64,000 nt of DNA. Source: Polytrichum commune (lineage: Eukaryota; Streptophyta; Polytrichopsida; Polytrichales; Polytrichaceae). The position numbers and the translations under genes are program-made. Positions 9,580 to 20,700 of this stretch are shown piece by piece. Under the pieces are notes generated by a model. The model searched no databases. It saw only the letters and a program-made list of their open reading frames with translations, and was not told the DNA's origin. Every line of letters starts with the position of its first letter. Positions within the stretch are counted from its first letter, which is position 1. Location: contig OX485803.1 in assembly GCA_950295325.1 (NCBI GenBank), positions 77,205,554-77,269,553 on the forward strand, given 5' to 3'.

Positions 9580-11450
9580 CAAAATATGTATATGGTTCGT
9601 TTTGTGTCAAGATGGGGAAGGGTTTATTCTTGAAGTGGATCTAGTGAGCATGTATGTAGGCTTTGAAGAGAGTAGGTTTCAGGTTTGATTTGTTGGGGCA
9701 TCCTATGATGGCGCATTTGGAGATATTAAGGTATAGGTGTGCCCATTATGAGAATTTTTAGAGTTTGGAAATTTGTGGTTGGATTTGTGTTATGTTGTCG
9801 GTAAGATGGCTAGGTCATCAGCGTAGGCTATGGTGTTACATGTAGTTGATGATGTTTTAAAGTGATAACATGTGTTGTCTTTCTCTAGCCATCTGAGGAG
9901 TGGGTCTAGGAATATGATAAAGAGGTATGGACTTAGGGTGTCACTTTGGATGGTACCTCTGTTAATTTGTATGGGTGGGGTTGTTCCGAAGTGGCTTCCG
10001 TGGAAGGCGGTAGTTGAGTTTGTGTAGATATTGCCGATTAGGCTTATTGCATCACGGGGGTAGCCAAGATCCTTCATTATCGCAAGGAATCTTGCATGAT
10101 CTATGGATCCGAATGCATTTCTAAAGTCTATATAGGTGAGGTATATATCGTTGTTAGTTAGACGAGCATCTTCTAGTGTTGCTATGATCATTTGGATTAG
10201 TCTGGTGATTTTTCTTTGTGGTCTGAAGCCTTTTTGACTAAAGTGTATTATTTTGTGTTTTCCACCGTACTTTGTGAGGAGGGCAGTGAGCGTACTAGTG
10301 TAGAGTTTATATATAGTGTTGGCCAATGCGATGGGTTTATAGTTGGTGATTAGTAGTGGGTCTTTTTTTTGTGGAAGAGTATTGTTTTTATTATGTTTCC
10401 AGTATTGGGGTATATTTTTCTGGTGGTAACATTGCCAGAAGAAAAGAAATAATAAATCATAAAAAGGGGTGAAAGGGCTTTGAGGATTTCGTTTGGGATG
10501 TTGTCCGGTCCTGGAGTTTTTCCTCTGGCTAATTTTTTAAGGCTATTGTCAAATACTTCACGGGTGAAGTTTTTCGATATTCTGGGATGATGGGGGCCTC
10601 GTTTTTCAATGATGAATCCTTTTTGGTCCAACCACGAGTAGTTCCGGACTACACATTGGCAGGTTGTAGGGTGGTCAGTGGGGTCCTCGCACAGAGGGGC
10701 TTTCCTATTAAAGGAGTTTTGTTGTGTTTTTAGGATTTCTTGATTTATGTTTATTGGGTTTGTCAGGGTGTTGTCATTTGTATCTTTCAGGCAATCTAGG
10801 GATATATTTGTAGATGGTTTAAATATTCTTTTATGCATATTTTTGGATTTAGTGTTTAGTAGGAGCCTATATTTTGTGATGGTTTTCTTACAGTTGATGG
10901 CAGTTTGTTTGGTGGTAATCTTGTGGGCTTATGTTTTTGCTAGGTGTCCTATAGCAACGAGCTCTTCAATCCATTTTTTTACCATTGTGTCATTAGTGGG
11001 GGTGGGGGGGACAACCGTATTTTTTAGTGTATATAATTGTTGTATATCCGGGTGGTTTGGCCAATTTGCGCATGGTATGGAGTATGTTCTGCGTATGGCT
11101 TTTCTAGTGTTATGGTAGGTCTAGAGGTGACGTTTCCACAATTTTTGTTGTTTACGTGGGAGGAAGCCTCCTTGTTGGCGGGCCCTGTGCGGTAGTGTAT
11201 GGGGGGTTTGTGTGTTAAGACACGTTTCTTCGATGCAGGTGCTTACTAGTGTATTTATTATCTCTTGGAATTTTTCTTGGGCTTCCACCCATTCTGTGTG
11301 ATGGAGATGTGACATGTACATTTTTTGGGTGAGAGTTTGTATGGTTGGTGGTTTCTTGAAATTGGATGAGTATTTTTTGGATTTTTTCTGGTGGTATGGG
11401 GTATGTGATTCTTGGGGTGTATCTATCGGGGTTGTTTGTTTTCTAGGCAA
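9580..11450 (-). pseudogene. LINE reverse transcriptase, fingers and palm
   Basis: From the 5' side: linker frame 11450-11121; fingers region with ARGKTPGPDNIPNEILKAL in frame 10838-10350; a frameshift near 10340; then frame 10326-9790 with FSQKGFRPQR, the motif A stretch TYIDFRNAFGSIDH, motif B QSDTLSPYLF (the usual QG is QS here) and catalytic YADD at 9825-9814. Beyond it, 9789-9580 carries a decayed CPNKSN-like stretch and ends at a YTYFGI-like block, exactly where the solo LTR interrupts. Clear LINE-type polymerase; inactive because of the frameshifts. Confidence 0.9.
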
Positions 11451-11540
11451 GTGTGTTGGGGCCTAGATCCAGGCTGACATGATAGTGATCTAAATTTTGA
11501 TTTTGGTGGAGTAGGGTTGTGCATGTTATGTGTGCGTGGG

Positions 11541-12808
11541 TGTGAGGCCAAACCACCCACCCTTATGCGTCGTAGTCCGGGTGGGGGCATGGGGCTCACA
11601 TTCCTACTTGTCTAATTCCATTTTTTTAACGTCATTAACCTCCCTTGCATTCCACATCAATCTTGGCACCACAATTCATTCCACGATAAGAGTACAAGTG
11701 TTAAAAAACACTCTTCTCTATGATGGCCCTATTAGCACACTCTATTACAACCCCACACACCTCAACCACAAGTTCAACCCCCTAATGCCACCTTCTAACA
11801 CCTTGTGGCCCTCACTCTCTAATAAATTAATTCCCTAGCTTAATACTTCATGTTAAGCCTACTTAACTAGCCTACAACATAATTTAGCCTAAATGCTACT
11901 AGCCCCTACCCTTAACTCAATCTCAGTCCCACCCATGACTCTGGCATTCTACGCTGTTGGGGCTCGGGGTCAAACCCGTCATTGCCCGTCACCGGTACAG
12001 GTGGCCCAGTTTCGGCGACCCTCAACCTCCATTCCATCTCAGTAGCTCCAGGCTCGGCCTTGAGCCTTCCCTCCTTGGTTTCGGCGACCTTGAGCATTCA
12101 ATCCAGTTCAGTAGCTCCAAGCTTCGGCCTTGAGCCTCAATCTCAGTAGCTCCAAGCTCGGCCTTGAGCCTTCAATCCATGGTTCGGCGACCTTGAGCCT
12201 TCAATCCAGCTCGGTAGCTCCAGGCTTCGGCCTTGAGCCTCAATCTCAGTAGCTCCAAGCTCGGCCTTGAGCCTTCAATCCCTGGTTTTGGCGACCTTGA
12301 GCCTTCAATCCAGCTCAGAGCTTCGGCAGTCGCCCCCCCCCCCCCCCCCCCCCCCCGCCTTCGAAAAATGAGAGAGAGTGATCTTTTTGCGAGCTGCCAC
12401 TCCTCGCTACCTCGCAGCTGATCCATCCGAGAATCCAGTGTTGCTCCGAATTGCAAGGCCTACCCCTACCTGATTCTAACAAGGCTACAACCCAATTCCA
12501 CCAGCCCCCGGTCCCAATGTGGGCAGCTTCCAAGCCCAATTCAGGCACCTAACCTAGCCTTAAGCCCCAAGCTCACATTCCCCTTCCTAATAACAAAAGT
12601 ACTAACTACAATCATTTTAACTCAATCTAATTAACACTAATTCTCTCTCAACACACAAGTGACGTAAATCCCTTGTTAACACAAAAACACACCAAACCCA
12701 CGGGTTACACTCTTTTTAGTTTTAAAATAGTAATCACAATAAGAAAAAGAACAATTCCTAATAACTTCTGAGGTTAACCACACATGTGGGCACCGTTTTG
12801 GGCTCACA
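11541..12808 (+). mobile_element. solo LTR 2 (1268 bp), duplication GTGGG
   Basis: It starts TGTGAGGCCAAACCACCCAC and ends TTTTGGGCTCACA, so the LTR tips TGTGAG/CTCACA are perfectly inverted. GTGGG flanks both ends (11536-11540 and 12809-12813). There is no internal region. The first 60 or so bases match the 5' end of solo LTR 1. The interior differs: a 102-bp tandem block at about 12046-12320 (CTTGAGCCTTCAATCC, GCTCCAAGCTCGGCC) and a run of 24 C at 12333-12356. Removing it joins the endonuclease segment FYTNMPTH to LDHYHVSLDLG. Confidence 0.9.
12046..12356 (+). repeat. 102-bp tandem repeat and C24 run in solo LTR 2
   Basis: GCTCCARGCTTCGGCCTTGA recurs at 12114 and 12216 (period 102), with partial copies before and after. 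The block is followed by 24 consecutive C residues at 12333-12356. The complementary G24 could form a quadruplex, and this tract is also a likely place for length errors in assembly. Confidence 0.85.
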
Positions 12809-13540
12809 GTGGGTTGGCATGTTAGTGTAGAATCCATCGATGAGACTGGTGGATGAGTAGTTGTGTCCACCTTGTCGGGATAAAGTTTCAGTGTTTTGGA
12901 TTGGGTGTAGGGTTAGGGTTTGCATACAGCATGCCCATTCCCTATCTTCCCGGGTGGGGGCTTGGGGTGTGCCATCGTGGGTATGTCCTTGTAGGAGGAT
13001 GTCTATGTTAAAATTGCCTGCTAATATGGTTTTGTGTGTTGGGTGGTGTTTTGTTAGGATGGTGATTTGGGCTATAATATTGGGTATGAGGTTTATGTTG
13101 TGTGGGTGTGATGGCATGTATATATTCAAAATGAGGAGTGGTGTTAGTGGTCTGTTGGCTATTTTGAAAGCTTGTAAATAGGGTGGGATACGGGTTGGTG
13201 TGGGATTTTGGTTATGTTCTCAGAGGTGTGCATTTTTTTGTGGATCATGGCTAGAACTCCTCCGCAAGGGGACTCGTTTGTGGCGTATTGGTGGTTTCTT
13301 CCTGAATCTATAATGTTGGTGTTATTGTATGATATTTTGTAATTTGGGAACTTGTTGTCTATATACGTGGTTGATTTATTTTTGGTTAGTTTAGTTTCAT
13401 GTAGTATAATGATGTGGGGTTTGTTGTGCAAGGTGTTTATAAGTTCTATAATGCTTGGTAGGTTGGAGCTAATATGTCCCATATTCCATGTGATAATGTA
13501 GGTGTTGGTGTTGTGGGTGTCTGTGCATTATGGTTGTGGA
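12809..13540 (-). pseudogene. LINE endonuclease domain (broken)
   Basis: An exonuclease-endonuclease-phosphatase domain reads from about 13510: ITWNMGH (the N-terminal Asn), PHIIILHETKL (the metal-binding Glu), PCGGVLAMIHKK, then after a frameshift NIYMPSH, ILAGNFNID and SLIDGFYTN. The final SDH-like block (LDHYHVSLDL) lies across the solo LTR at about 11520-11460. In the GDFN motif the aspartate is replaced by asparagine (AGNFN). A short Pro/Gln-rich piece at 13719-13528 precedes the domain and may be the end of an upstream region. Confidence 0.85.
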
Positions 13541-13740
13541 GGTTGGTCGTATGTTTGGTTTGGGGTGGGTGTAAATCTTGCGACCTGGTGGGTGCGCTTG
13601 GCAATGTTTTGAAGGAAGTGTTTAGGTACTAGGGGGAAGTGTTGTCCTAGGTTTTTTTGGGTGACGGGTTCCCCTTGGGCAATCTTTTGGTTAATATGTG
13701 CGTGTATAGGTATTGTCAAGGGGGTTTCTAATGTGTGAGT

Positions 13741-15948
13741 GTTAAGTATTAGACTTAATTACATTCAATTACACTTAATTAGTTTGAATGCGTATGAATA
13801 CATGTGAAAGTAGACAACATTACCTAAAATATTATAAAATATACATACTAAATCAACACACTAACTTAAGTGCCATTTTAGAATGACAAAGACAAATTCA
13901 AATTGTAAGTCACACAAATTATAACCTCAGTGGTAGTGAGGGTTTTGTAATATTTTTGACTTCCAAGTCAATTACATGCTTTATTGACGGTTTCACTTTG
14001 ATAATGAAATCCCAATCAATTGCTTATTTACTCAATGGAAGTGAACACATATATTGGATTTTGGGCCTTGAAGGTGAAGTGCACTCAATATGGGATTTGT
14101 AGTCAAGCGGCCTTCAAAAATGCAAGGGCAATGTTTTTTTCGAAGTTGGGCTAGGCGGGCAACAGTTTTCAGTCGGGTTCAAAAAATTCCTGGGAGGGCT
14201 GCCCTCGCCCGGATCTGACACCCCCCAAAGTTCGTAGGCGGGTGTTTAATGTCTGCCATTTTTTTGAAGTGGGTGGGTAACATAGTTGTTGTTATAAATG
14301 TGACATTCAACTTTGAAGTCAATTCTTGCAAAAAATGTGATGTTCAGAAGTCAAAAGTGACAATTTCTATGTTAATTTAGATATTGGTGTAGCGCTAACT
14401 GACCGCGTCCACTAAGTCTTGGCCTAGCCCATTCAAGCCTTGCCAACTGTCCTAGGTAAGTCAAACTTGTGGGGTTATGTGGAGCATATTGGATCCTCAA
14501 GGAGGTTGGACGACTAAGATCTGCCCTCTAAAGCATAGGCCAAGGCACGTAGTGTGAACTAGTCAAAGAGGATGTGATGCTCCGAAATCAGTGGTGTACG
14601 TAGTACATGTTGTTTTTATGGGCATTGACCTATGCCAAAGTTTAGTAATTCTAATTCTTAGCGTTACATATGTAGCGGTACTCCACCCTTTCCCCCCAAG
14701 TTGGAAGAAAACGTTTCATTTGTTTCTGGTTGGAAGAGAGTGTTTTATTTTGAATGGGAGTGCAAATGTCCAAGCGCCATTCAAAACCTTCATGCAAAAA
14801 AATGCTAACATGCACAGAAACACTTGCATCAAGAATCTATTTGATTATGACAGTGTTTAGGACTCAATGTTGTTGGAGTCTATAACAGATCGCGGCACCC
14901 ATGTGACTTCTCTGCCAAGAATGTTCATGAGAATATTTTGATATCAGTGTCAAGAGCACAACAGACTAAGTTGAAGGCATGGATGTGGAAATCGAGCAGA
15001 CGCGCAGGTTCTATGTTGAATTTGTGCTCTTGTAAGTGCAATTTGGTGACCAAATAAGGGCCTATATACTATGCTTGGAATTTCCCTTTCCCTTTTGCAT
15101 TTGCATTTCCTCTCTTTGTGATATACCAACAATCCTCCTATAGTGAAGGCATGGTTGAATTTGACCCTTTTGTTGTGGTTGAAATTTTGTGCAAACTACA
15201 CCTACTATATGTTAGGTTGGTTGTCTACATCATGTTCCTTGCACGCATTGCAGAGGTGTGTGATATCCGCATCTATTCCCTACCGATGATAGTGTTTATG
15301 CATAATTTTTCAGGTTGCATTTAATGCGTAAATGTCCTACATGTTGCGAGGATTGAACTATGTTAGATTTGTGGCAACTCTTCCTTTCTTGGGACTTGGA
15401 GCAAGCACAATTTTCCATTGAAAAGCTTGTGGAAGATGAGTTTCCCATTGACTACGAGGTGGTTGGACTAATGGTAACGCAACTTCTTCGCAATCGTTAA
15501 ATCGTTATCAGTTGGTTCAAGCCATGTCCAACAAGTGTGCATGAGATCATTGTACAGTTATGGATCCATTGTCGGCTATACATGATTATGGCAAGACAAT
15601 TTATTAGTCCAAAGGAACTTAAAATGGCAGCAATATGTTGTTTTCATTCCCAATTCATGGCAAATTACAAGTTGACAACATGGATATCCAAACAATGGTA
15701 AAACATGCACTCAATCAGTTTGATGGAATTGCAAAGGCTTAAGATGAGATACGTTGTATCATGTACACAATTTGGTATGTTACAAAACTTGGGAGTTTGC
15801 AACACCCTTGTTCACATGCCATCATCAACGAAACAAATACTGAGGATCCTCAGAAATGTTGTAATGTGCAAGAGTCATACGCTTTGCTCATATTGAGTTA
15901 TTGTTTATATTTGTTAAGAAAACACAAGGCTTTTGGTAGTATAGGTTT
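13741..15948. other. unassigned stretch with possible decayed coding
   Basis: No confident gene. From about 15360 to 15900 the + strand has a run of short frames (a SWDLEQAQFSIEKLVEDEF-like segment, then a frame at 15705-15896) separated by stops, which looks like an old protein-coding relic, but I cannot name the family. A GC-rich patch lies at 14100-14290. The rest is AT-rich and featureless. Confidence 0.35.
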
Positions 15949-16195
15949 CACTACAAGAGTTTATATGACCTATTTGACAAAAATGTGACGAAATTCTGTT
16001 AATTTGGGTGTCATATAGGGCACCTTGATTCGGTCATACAATTAACAGAGTTCTGTCAATTTCTTTGTCATCTGGGACAATTATACACGTAGGATTCCAT
16101 TTACTCCGGCCCCCTTGCCATGTTGGATTCTCTTTACCTCGTCATTTACCCATGGTGATGTGGTTTAATGTCCAAGTTATACTAGTAAAAATATC

Positions 16196-16390
16196 CTAAA
16201 TTAGTAATCCACCCTCGCATTCGGGGCCTACTCACATAGGTCTAAGGGCGAAGGGCCACCTCACCTAACCTAGGCTAATGGACAAAGCCACCTACCTACC
16301 CTAGGCGAAGCCAAGGGTGAGGGGTCAAGGGGATCGAACCTTGAACCTCTTAGCTATAGTGCGAAGGCCTTAGACACTAAGCCACCGCTC
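16196..16390 (-). mobile_element. tRNA-derived SINE inside the CACTA element
   Basis: On the - strand the head is tRNA-like. The A box TGGCTTAGTGTCTAAGG lies at 16384-16368 and the B box GGTTCGATCC at 16340-16331, the spacing of a pol III internal promoter. The downstream body is GC-rich and unlike the AT-rich host element. The 3' limit near 16196 is approximate and no target duplication was identified. It does not fold as a full tRNA, so a functional tRNA gene is unlikely. Confidence 0.7.
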
Positions 16391-16626
16391 ATTACATGAT
16401 ATAGACCAAGTATGTAAGAGTTTTGTATGAAGAAGCCATAAGACTTATAAACTTATGTATATATATTTTTTAATTAGTGAAAGTAAAAACAAGCATAGAA
16501 TTAATGTATTTACTTTTTTTAATTAGTACGTATTGTATTTGTATTAAAAACAATTTACAAAAATACTCCTAAACATTATTACAGTAATTATTGTAATTAT
16601 TTTAACTACATTAATTACAATAATTT

Positions 16627-16955
16627 CAGTATTTTACTGAAAATAGCAAATTTCAGTATTTACTTAAATTAGCAAATTTCAATATTTACTTAAATTAGCA
16701 AATTTCAGTATTTACCTAAATTAGAAAATTTCAATATTTACTTAAATTAGCAAATTTCAGTATTTACCTAAATTAGCAAATTTCAATATTTACTTAAATT
16801 AGAAAATTTCAGTATTTACTTAAATTAACAAATTTCAGTATTTAGTTAAATTGGTAATTTCCCCATTTACTTAAATTGGTAATTTCAGTATTTACTCAAA
16901 AGGGTAATTTCAGTATTTACTTAAATTGGTAATTTCAGTATTTACATTAATTAAT
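16627..16955 (+). repeat. 26-bp AT-rich tandem array
   Basis: About 12 units of the form AATTTCAGTATTTACTTAAA plus TTAGCA. Units differ by single changes (CAG/CAA, TTAGC/TTGGT), and the last units drift to a 25-bp period. It lies in the right half of the CACTA element. Subterminal or internal short arrays are common in non-autonomous CACTA elements. Confidence 0.9.
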
Positions 16956-17251
16956 TAAATTAGTTATTACATTAATTATAGTAAATATATTATTTATATT
17001 AATTACTTATACTAGTAATTACAATAATTAAAAACCTTTTGTAACACCTTTTGTTGTTAATAAATATGAGACACATGCTCAGGTGAAGGGAATAAGTTAA
17101 ACGTGAAATATATAAATCTGATGACAGAAAATTGACACAAATTTTGAATAATGTCCGAATTGACAAAAACTCATAGCTTTGAGCTGATTTTGTCACTTCG
17201 GACATTTTAGTGTCACATTTTTGTCAATTATACACCCATTTCCTTGTAGTG

Positions 17252-18709
17252 TTTTGTAATCTAAATATTTTTATAAAATATAAGTTAGTTTTTGCGATTC
17301 ATTTTTTACAAAAATATCTTGATTATATTGAATATGATTTTTTCTTATAAATTAAATACTAATTTAATAGATCACACTATCTACTTAATCTAATAGCAAA
17401 ACCCCACTTTTTCATTAAATTTTTCACCTAAACTCTGAATTCTTCACTAAAATTAAAATTTTAATCATTTATTGAAACTAAATTCTCAATCTTGATTCAA
17501 CAAAATTCTTTGCCCTTCATTCAAACAATTCAATCTTTTACTTAAAGTAAACTCTCAATCTTTCATTCAACTAAATTCTTCATTCTTCACTCAAACCACT
17601 TAATATTTGATTCAAGTTTAACTCTTAATCTTCCATTCAAACTAAACTCTCCATTCTAAACTCAAATTTCTCAAACCTCGTTTCTTCACTTATGTATTAT
17701 TACTTGTTGTTTCCAGCATTTGACATTTTTGTAGCATTGTTGCATCACTTTTACATCACTCAAGCACCATTCATAGCCCATTTAATTTATACAATATTCT
17801 TAGGCCTCTCACCAATGGTTTTCTATGGTATCTAATGCTTTGTCAATGGTCTCCACCGCTCGTCCGAGGTCTTTAATGCCTTCGATTCCTCCAAGATCTT
17901 CAACGTCTCCAAATTCCTCCAAGGTAGTCAATGCCTCGAAGCTCCCCTAAACTCCTCCAAGGTCTTCAACTCTTTCAACTCCGAATGTCTAACTCATCAA
18001 AGATCTTCAACTCCTCAGACTCTAAATGTCCAACTCATAACGATCTACCATCTTTATTCTACCTCTTAGATTTTATTTTTCCTTGCTCATTTTGGCCAAT
18101 TGAAATACCATTGGTATTAGGGCATCAAGGCCCCTTAAGCAATTAGATGTCGGCCGCCGCTGCTGCTGGTAAACCCTAACCTTCCCTAACCCTTACTACA
18201 CATCCTACCTACCAAAACCTACTTACCAAATACTTCCTACAAAGTCCTCCCAGTCTTGAACTCAAAACTAATTGTCAAACAAACAACTAACTAGAATATG
18301 ATTACCACAACATCATACCAATCTCCATATATATATATATATATATAATAACAATAACACATGTAAATATCTATGTTTTAACTAGTGACCGGCACACATC
18401 ATGACAACGTTTCCATTGAGCCTTCCAAATTTGTAAAAAATATCAAACTCGTATTCTTGGAAGAGAGAGCCCATTTGGCAAGCCTTCCCATGAGGTCTTG
18501 GCTGGAGTGCAATGTTTTGAAAGAAAGGAAAAAAAACATGGTCCATTTCAATGGAAACTCGAACTCCATGAATGTATGGCCAAAATTGTTTAACTGCAAA
18601 AATCACTGCAAGTCTTCCTTATCCGTTATCATGTAGTTATTCTCCACCTTAGATATCATTATTCTCTCTCTCTCTCTCTCCTCCTTCTATCCTTTGACTG
18701 AGGGTCACT
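17252..18709. other. AT-rich spacer with simple repeats
   Basis: At 17400-17680 an irregular ATTCAA/CTCAATCTT-rich stretch repeats the theme TTCAnnCAAACTCTCAATCTT. At 17850-18030 CTCCAAGGTCTTCAAC-like segments recur a few times. An AT dinucleotide run lies at about 18330-18347 and a CT run at 18663-18681. No gene is recognised; the paired frames at 18382-18636 are chance. Confidence 0.5.
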
Positions 18710-19180
18710 TCACAACTAGAGGCCGGGCCAATTCGTTGTGTAAGAGGCTTGAAATCCTCACTTGTGATTGGCCAAAAGGCTGAAATCGGCCCCAACCCCT
18801 TAACAACTAGAGGCTGGGCCGATTTGGTGGTATGACACGTTCCGAGCTCATTGAATTGGGTGCACCCAAAATGGAGGGCCAAATCTTGGCCTCGGGGCCA
18901 ATGTCACATTTCAACAAAAAATTAAAAAAATTAAAAAAATCAACAAACTATATCCATTGAATTATGTGGAAATATGAACGGCTCTATGCTAGATTATCCT
19001 AGATTTATTGAATCGGCCTAGCTTCTTGGCCCTAAGGCCTTTACATATGAAAAAATTGGCCCCCATTATAATCTTATAATAATGTGTAGTTCAGGTCAGC
19101 CTCCAACCCAAAAGGGCTTGAAATTTCATGCAATCGCCTCAAGGGGAATTGGCCCGGCCTCTAGGTGTAAAGCAGCTCTA
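18710..19180. mobile_element. candidate TIR element, about 470 bp
   Basis: CACAACTAGAGGCCGGGCCA near the left end (about 18721) reappears inverted near the right end (TGGCCCGGCCTCTAGGTGTA at about 19150-19170), about 30 bp of imperfect terminal repeat. A second internal CAACTAGAGGCTGGGCCGAT lies at about 18802. The target duplication is not clear. It lies just outside the Mutator-like element that begins at 19271. Confidence 0.6.
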
Positions 19181-19551
19181 AGTATAGCGGCCACTACATC
19201 CCATGATGCATCAATTTGTAGATAATATGGCTTGTCAAACTGCAAGTCTAAATACAGGATTTGTCCACACCCCGTCACTGAGGCGTTGTGAATGAGCCTC
19301 TTGATTTCGCGAGCATGGTGCATCCGGACCGTTGATCCACCAAGGCCCATCCAAGGGCCTCAATGATCCTAGGTGGCAAGGGGGGTGGGGGTGGTGCTTG
19401 CCACCAAGGCGGGGTAGGGCCGTGGGCCTCATGTCTTTTTTCAGGGAGGCTAGCTTGAGGGTGGTGTCGGCACTGTCGGGCCTAGTAGCTAGGCGGGCTC
19501 GGTGGGCTAGGCAGCTAGGTAGGCTAGGTGGGCCTACTTACTAACTAGCTA

Positions 19552-19715
19552 TTTAGTTACCCTTACTCTACTTACTAAATAACTACTGTAGTTGGTTACC
19601 CTTACTCTACTTACTAAATAACTAGTTGGTTGGTAACCCTTACTCTACTTACCAAATAACTAGTTGGTTACCTTTACTCTACTTACTAAATAACTAGTTG
19701 GTTACCCTTACTTGC
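19552..19715 (+). repeat. 34-bp tandem array, left arm
   Basis: About four to five units of GGTTACCCTTACTCTACTTA plus CTAAATAACTAGTT. The mirror-image array occupies about 21116-21280 in the right arm. Small unit differences (an extra GTTG, an ACTGTA insertion) occur in both arms at matching positions, so the arms were copied after the array had formed. Confidence 0.9.
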
Positions 19716-19718
19716 TAA

Positions 19719-20216
19719 GGGCCACTTCACACACGAGCCAAGAGCCATGACCATGAAATTGTGAGAGCCCACAAGAAAGTGTCTAAAGGCCGTCCCAAGA
19801 CACCTCCAAAATCATGTAGTGCGGTCACGGATCCTCAAGTGTAGTGTGAAGTCATATGTACCGGGCCCTCAAGCAAATGCTATTTCATTGAATTTCTATT
19901 CATGCGGGTCCTCACACATGATAAAATAGAATAAACCAACGATTGTGAGCGTTCGGAATGCAATGGTCTCCCAATTTTGTGTTAGGCCTACCTCCAAGAT
20001 GTGGTTTTTGAAAGTAGTCCAAGTGACCATGAAACATGACCCCTTTGATGCCATGTAGGATTCAATGTAGACTTTACATCCACCTTGCATTCACTTACTC
20101 CATTGGTCCTTCAAACGTAATGTGAAGCGAACTTGGACCGGCTCCGCCTTTTCCACCAATGAGAGTGCTCAAAGTGTAAGGGTCACAAGCTCTCAGTCTC
20201 GTGTGTGAAGTGGCCC
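19719..20216 (-). mobile_element. Harbinger/Tourist-like MITE, copy 1
   Basis: The tips GGGCCACTTCACACACGAG are inverted at both ends, with TAA immediately outside each (19716-19718 and 20217-20219), the target type of PIF/Harbinger elements. It matches 50203-51497 in the opposite orientation across most of its length (for example CTTGGAGGTAGGCCTA and GGACCAAYGGAGTAAGTGAA). It has no coding capacity. About 78 bp of its left end is duplicated in the right arm of the surrounding Mutator-like element (about 21055-21112). Confidence 0.85.
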
Positions 20217-20339
20217 TAAGTGGCAAGGGACGGCTAAGGTTGGGTCACTTCTTTTACGTACTCATACATGAATTTACACTTCAAAGCAATGTGGGCACTT
20301 CCAACTTCCCCCAACATTGTAAGGTAACCGCGTCTTAAA

Positions 20340-20700
20340 TGGACATTCTCTTTTTTCACCCACTTGTACTAAGATACTAGGATGCCAAACATGTAATTAA
20401 TGCGAGATGATTAGCACATCCAATTTGTGCCCGTGCCCACTTTCCTCATAATTTGAGGAGCTCATGTAAATATTCTATTCACTATCAAAATGAACATTCC
20501 ATAAGTTAAAACAATTACCATTTAGGCATCCCCAATTATGAGATTTGTTCTATTTAGCATGGTTAATAAATTCTTAGCACGATGTCCTCTATGTTTTCAA
20601 GACATGCATTTTGGTGTCCATACCTAACTTCAAGACTTGCACATATACCACTCAAATATACATGTTCAATTAAGAAGAGTGACCACAAAAGGCCCATATA
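20340..20700 (+). repeat. dispersed repeat D1, copy 2
   Basis: The most diverged D1 copy, in the core of the Mutator-like element. GATGATTAGCACATCCAA, TTTGAGGAGCTCATG and the closing CTCAAATATACATG can be lined up with the copies at 28440 and 29905. Confidence 0.5.

Larger units (their letters stand above)
3672..13740 (-). mobile_element. nested, decayed LINE retrotransposon (copy 1)
   Basis: A non-LTR retrotransposon reads on the - strand from about 13740 (5' side) to a (TTA)n tail, seen on the + strand as AAATAATAATAATAATAATA at about 3672-3692. Order of domains: short N-terminal piece, apurinic-type endonuclease, linker, reverse transcriptase with YADD, RNase H, and a Cys-His knuckle C-terminus. 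Three later insertions split it: a TIR element (6667-7607), a solo LTR (8363-9574) and a second solo LTR (11541-12808). Removing them with one copy of each duplication lets the LINE reading continue across every junction and leaves about 6.6 kb. Frameshifts and stops show it is dead. No ORF1 is visible, so the 5' end is probably truncated. No clear target duplication was found around the whole unit. Confidence 0.9.
15949..17251. mobile_element. non-autonomous CACTA element, 1303 bp
   Basis: The left end CACTACAAGAGTTTATATGA and the right end, read inverted (CACTACAAGGAAATGGGTGT), share the CACTACAAG tip of plant En/Spm elements; TTGACAAAAATGTGACR recurs just inside both. TTT lies on each side (15946-15948 and 17252-17254), a 3-bp duplication as expected. 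It encodes no transposase. It carries a SINE (16196-16390) and a 26-bp tandem array (about 16627-16955). Confidence 0.9.

Noticed and set aside
16331-16390. Functional tRNA gene on the - strand
   Set aside because: A and B boxes are present but acceptor and anticodon stems do not pair well, and the body continues as a non-tRNA sequence; SINE head preferred.
16627-16955. Possible CRISPR-like array
   Set aside because: The 26-bp units are directly abutting with no unique spacers, and the setting is a plant CACTA element.
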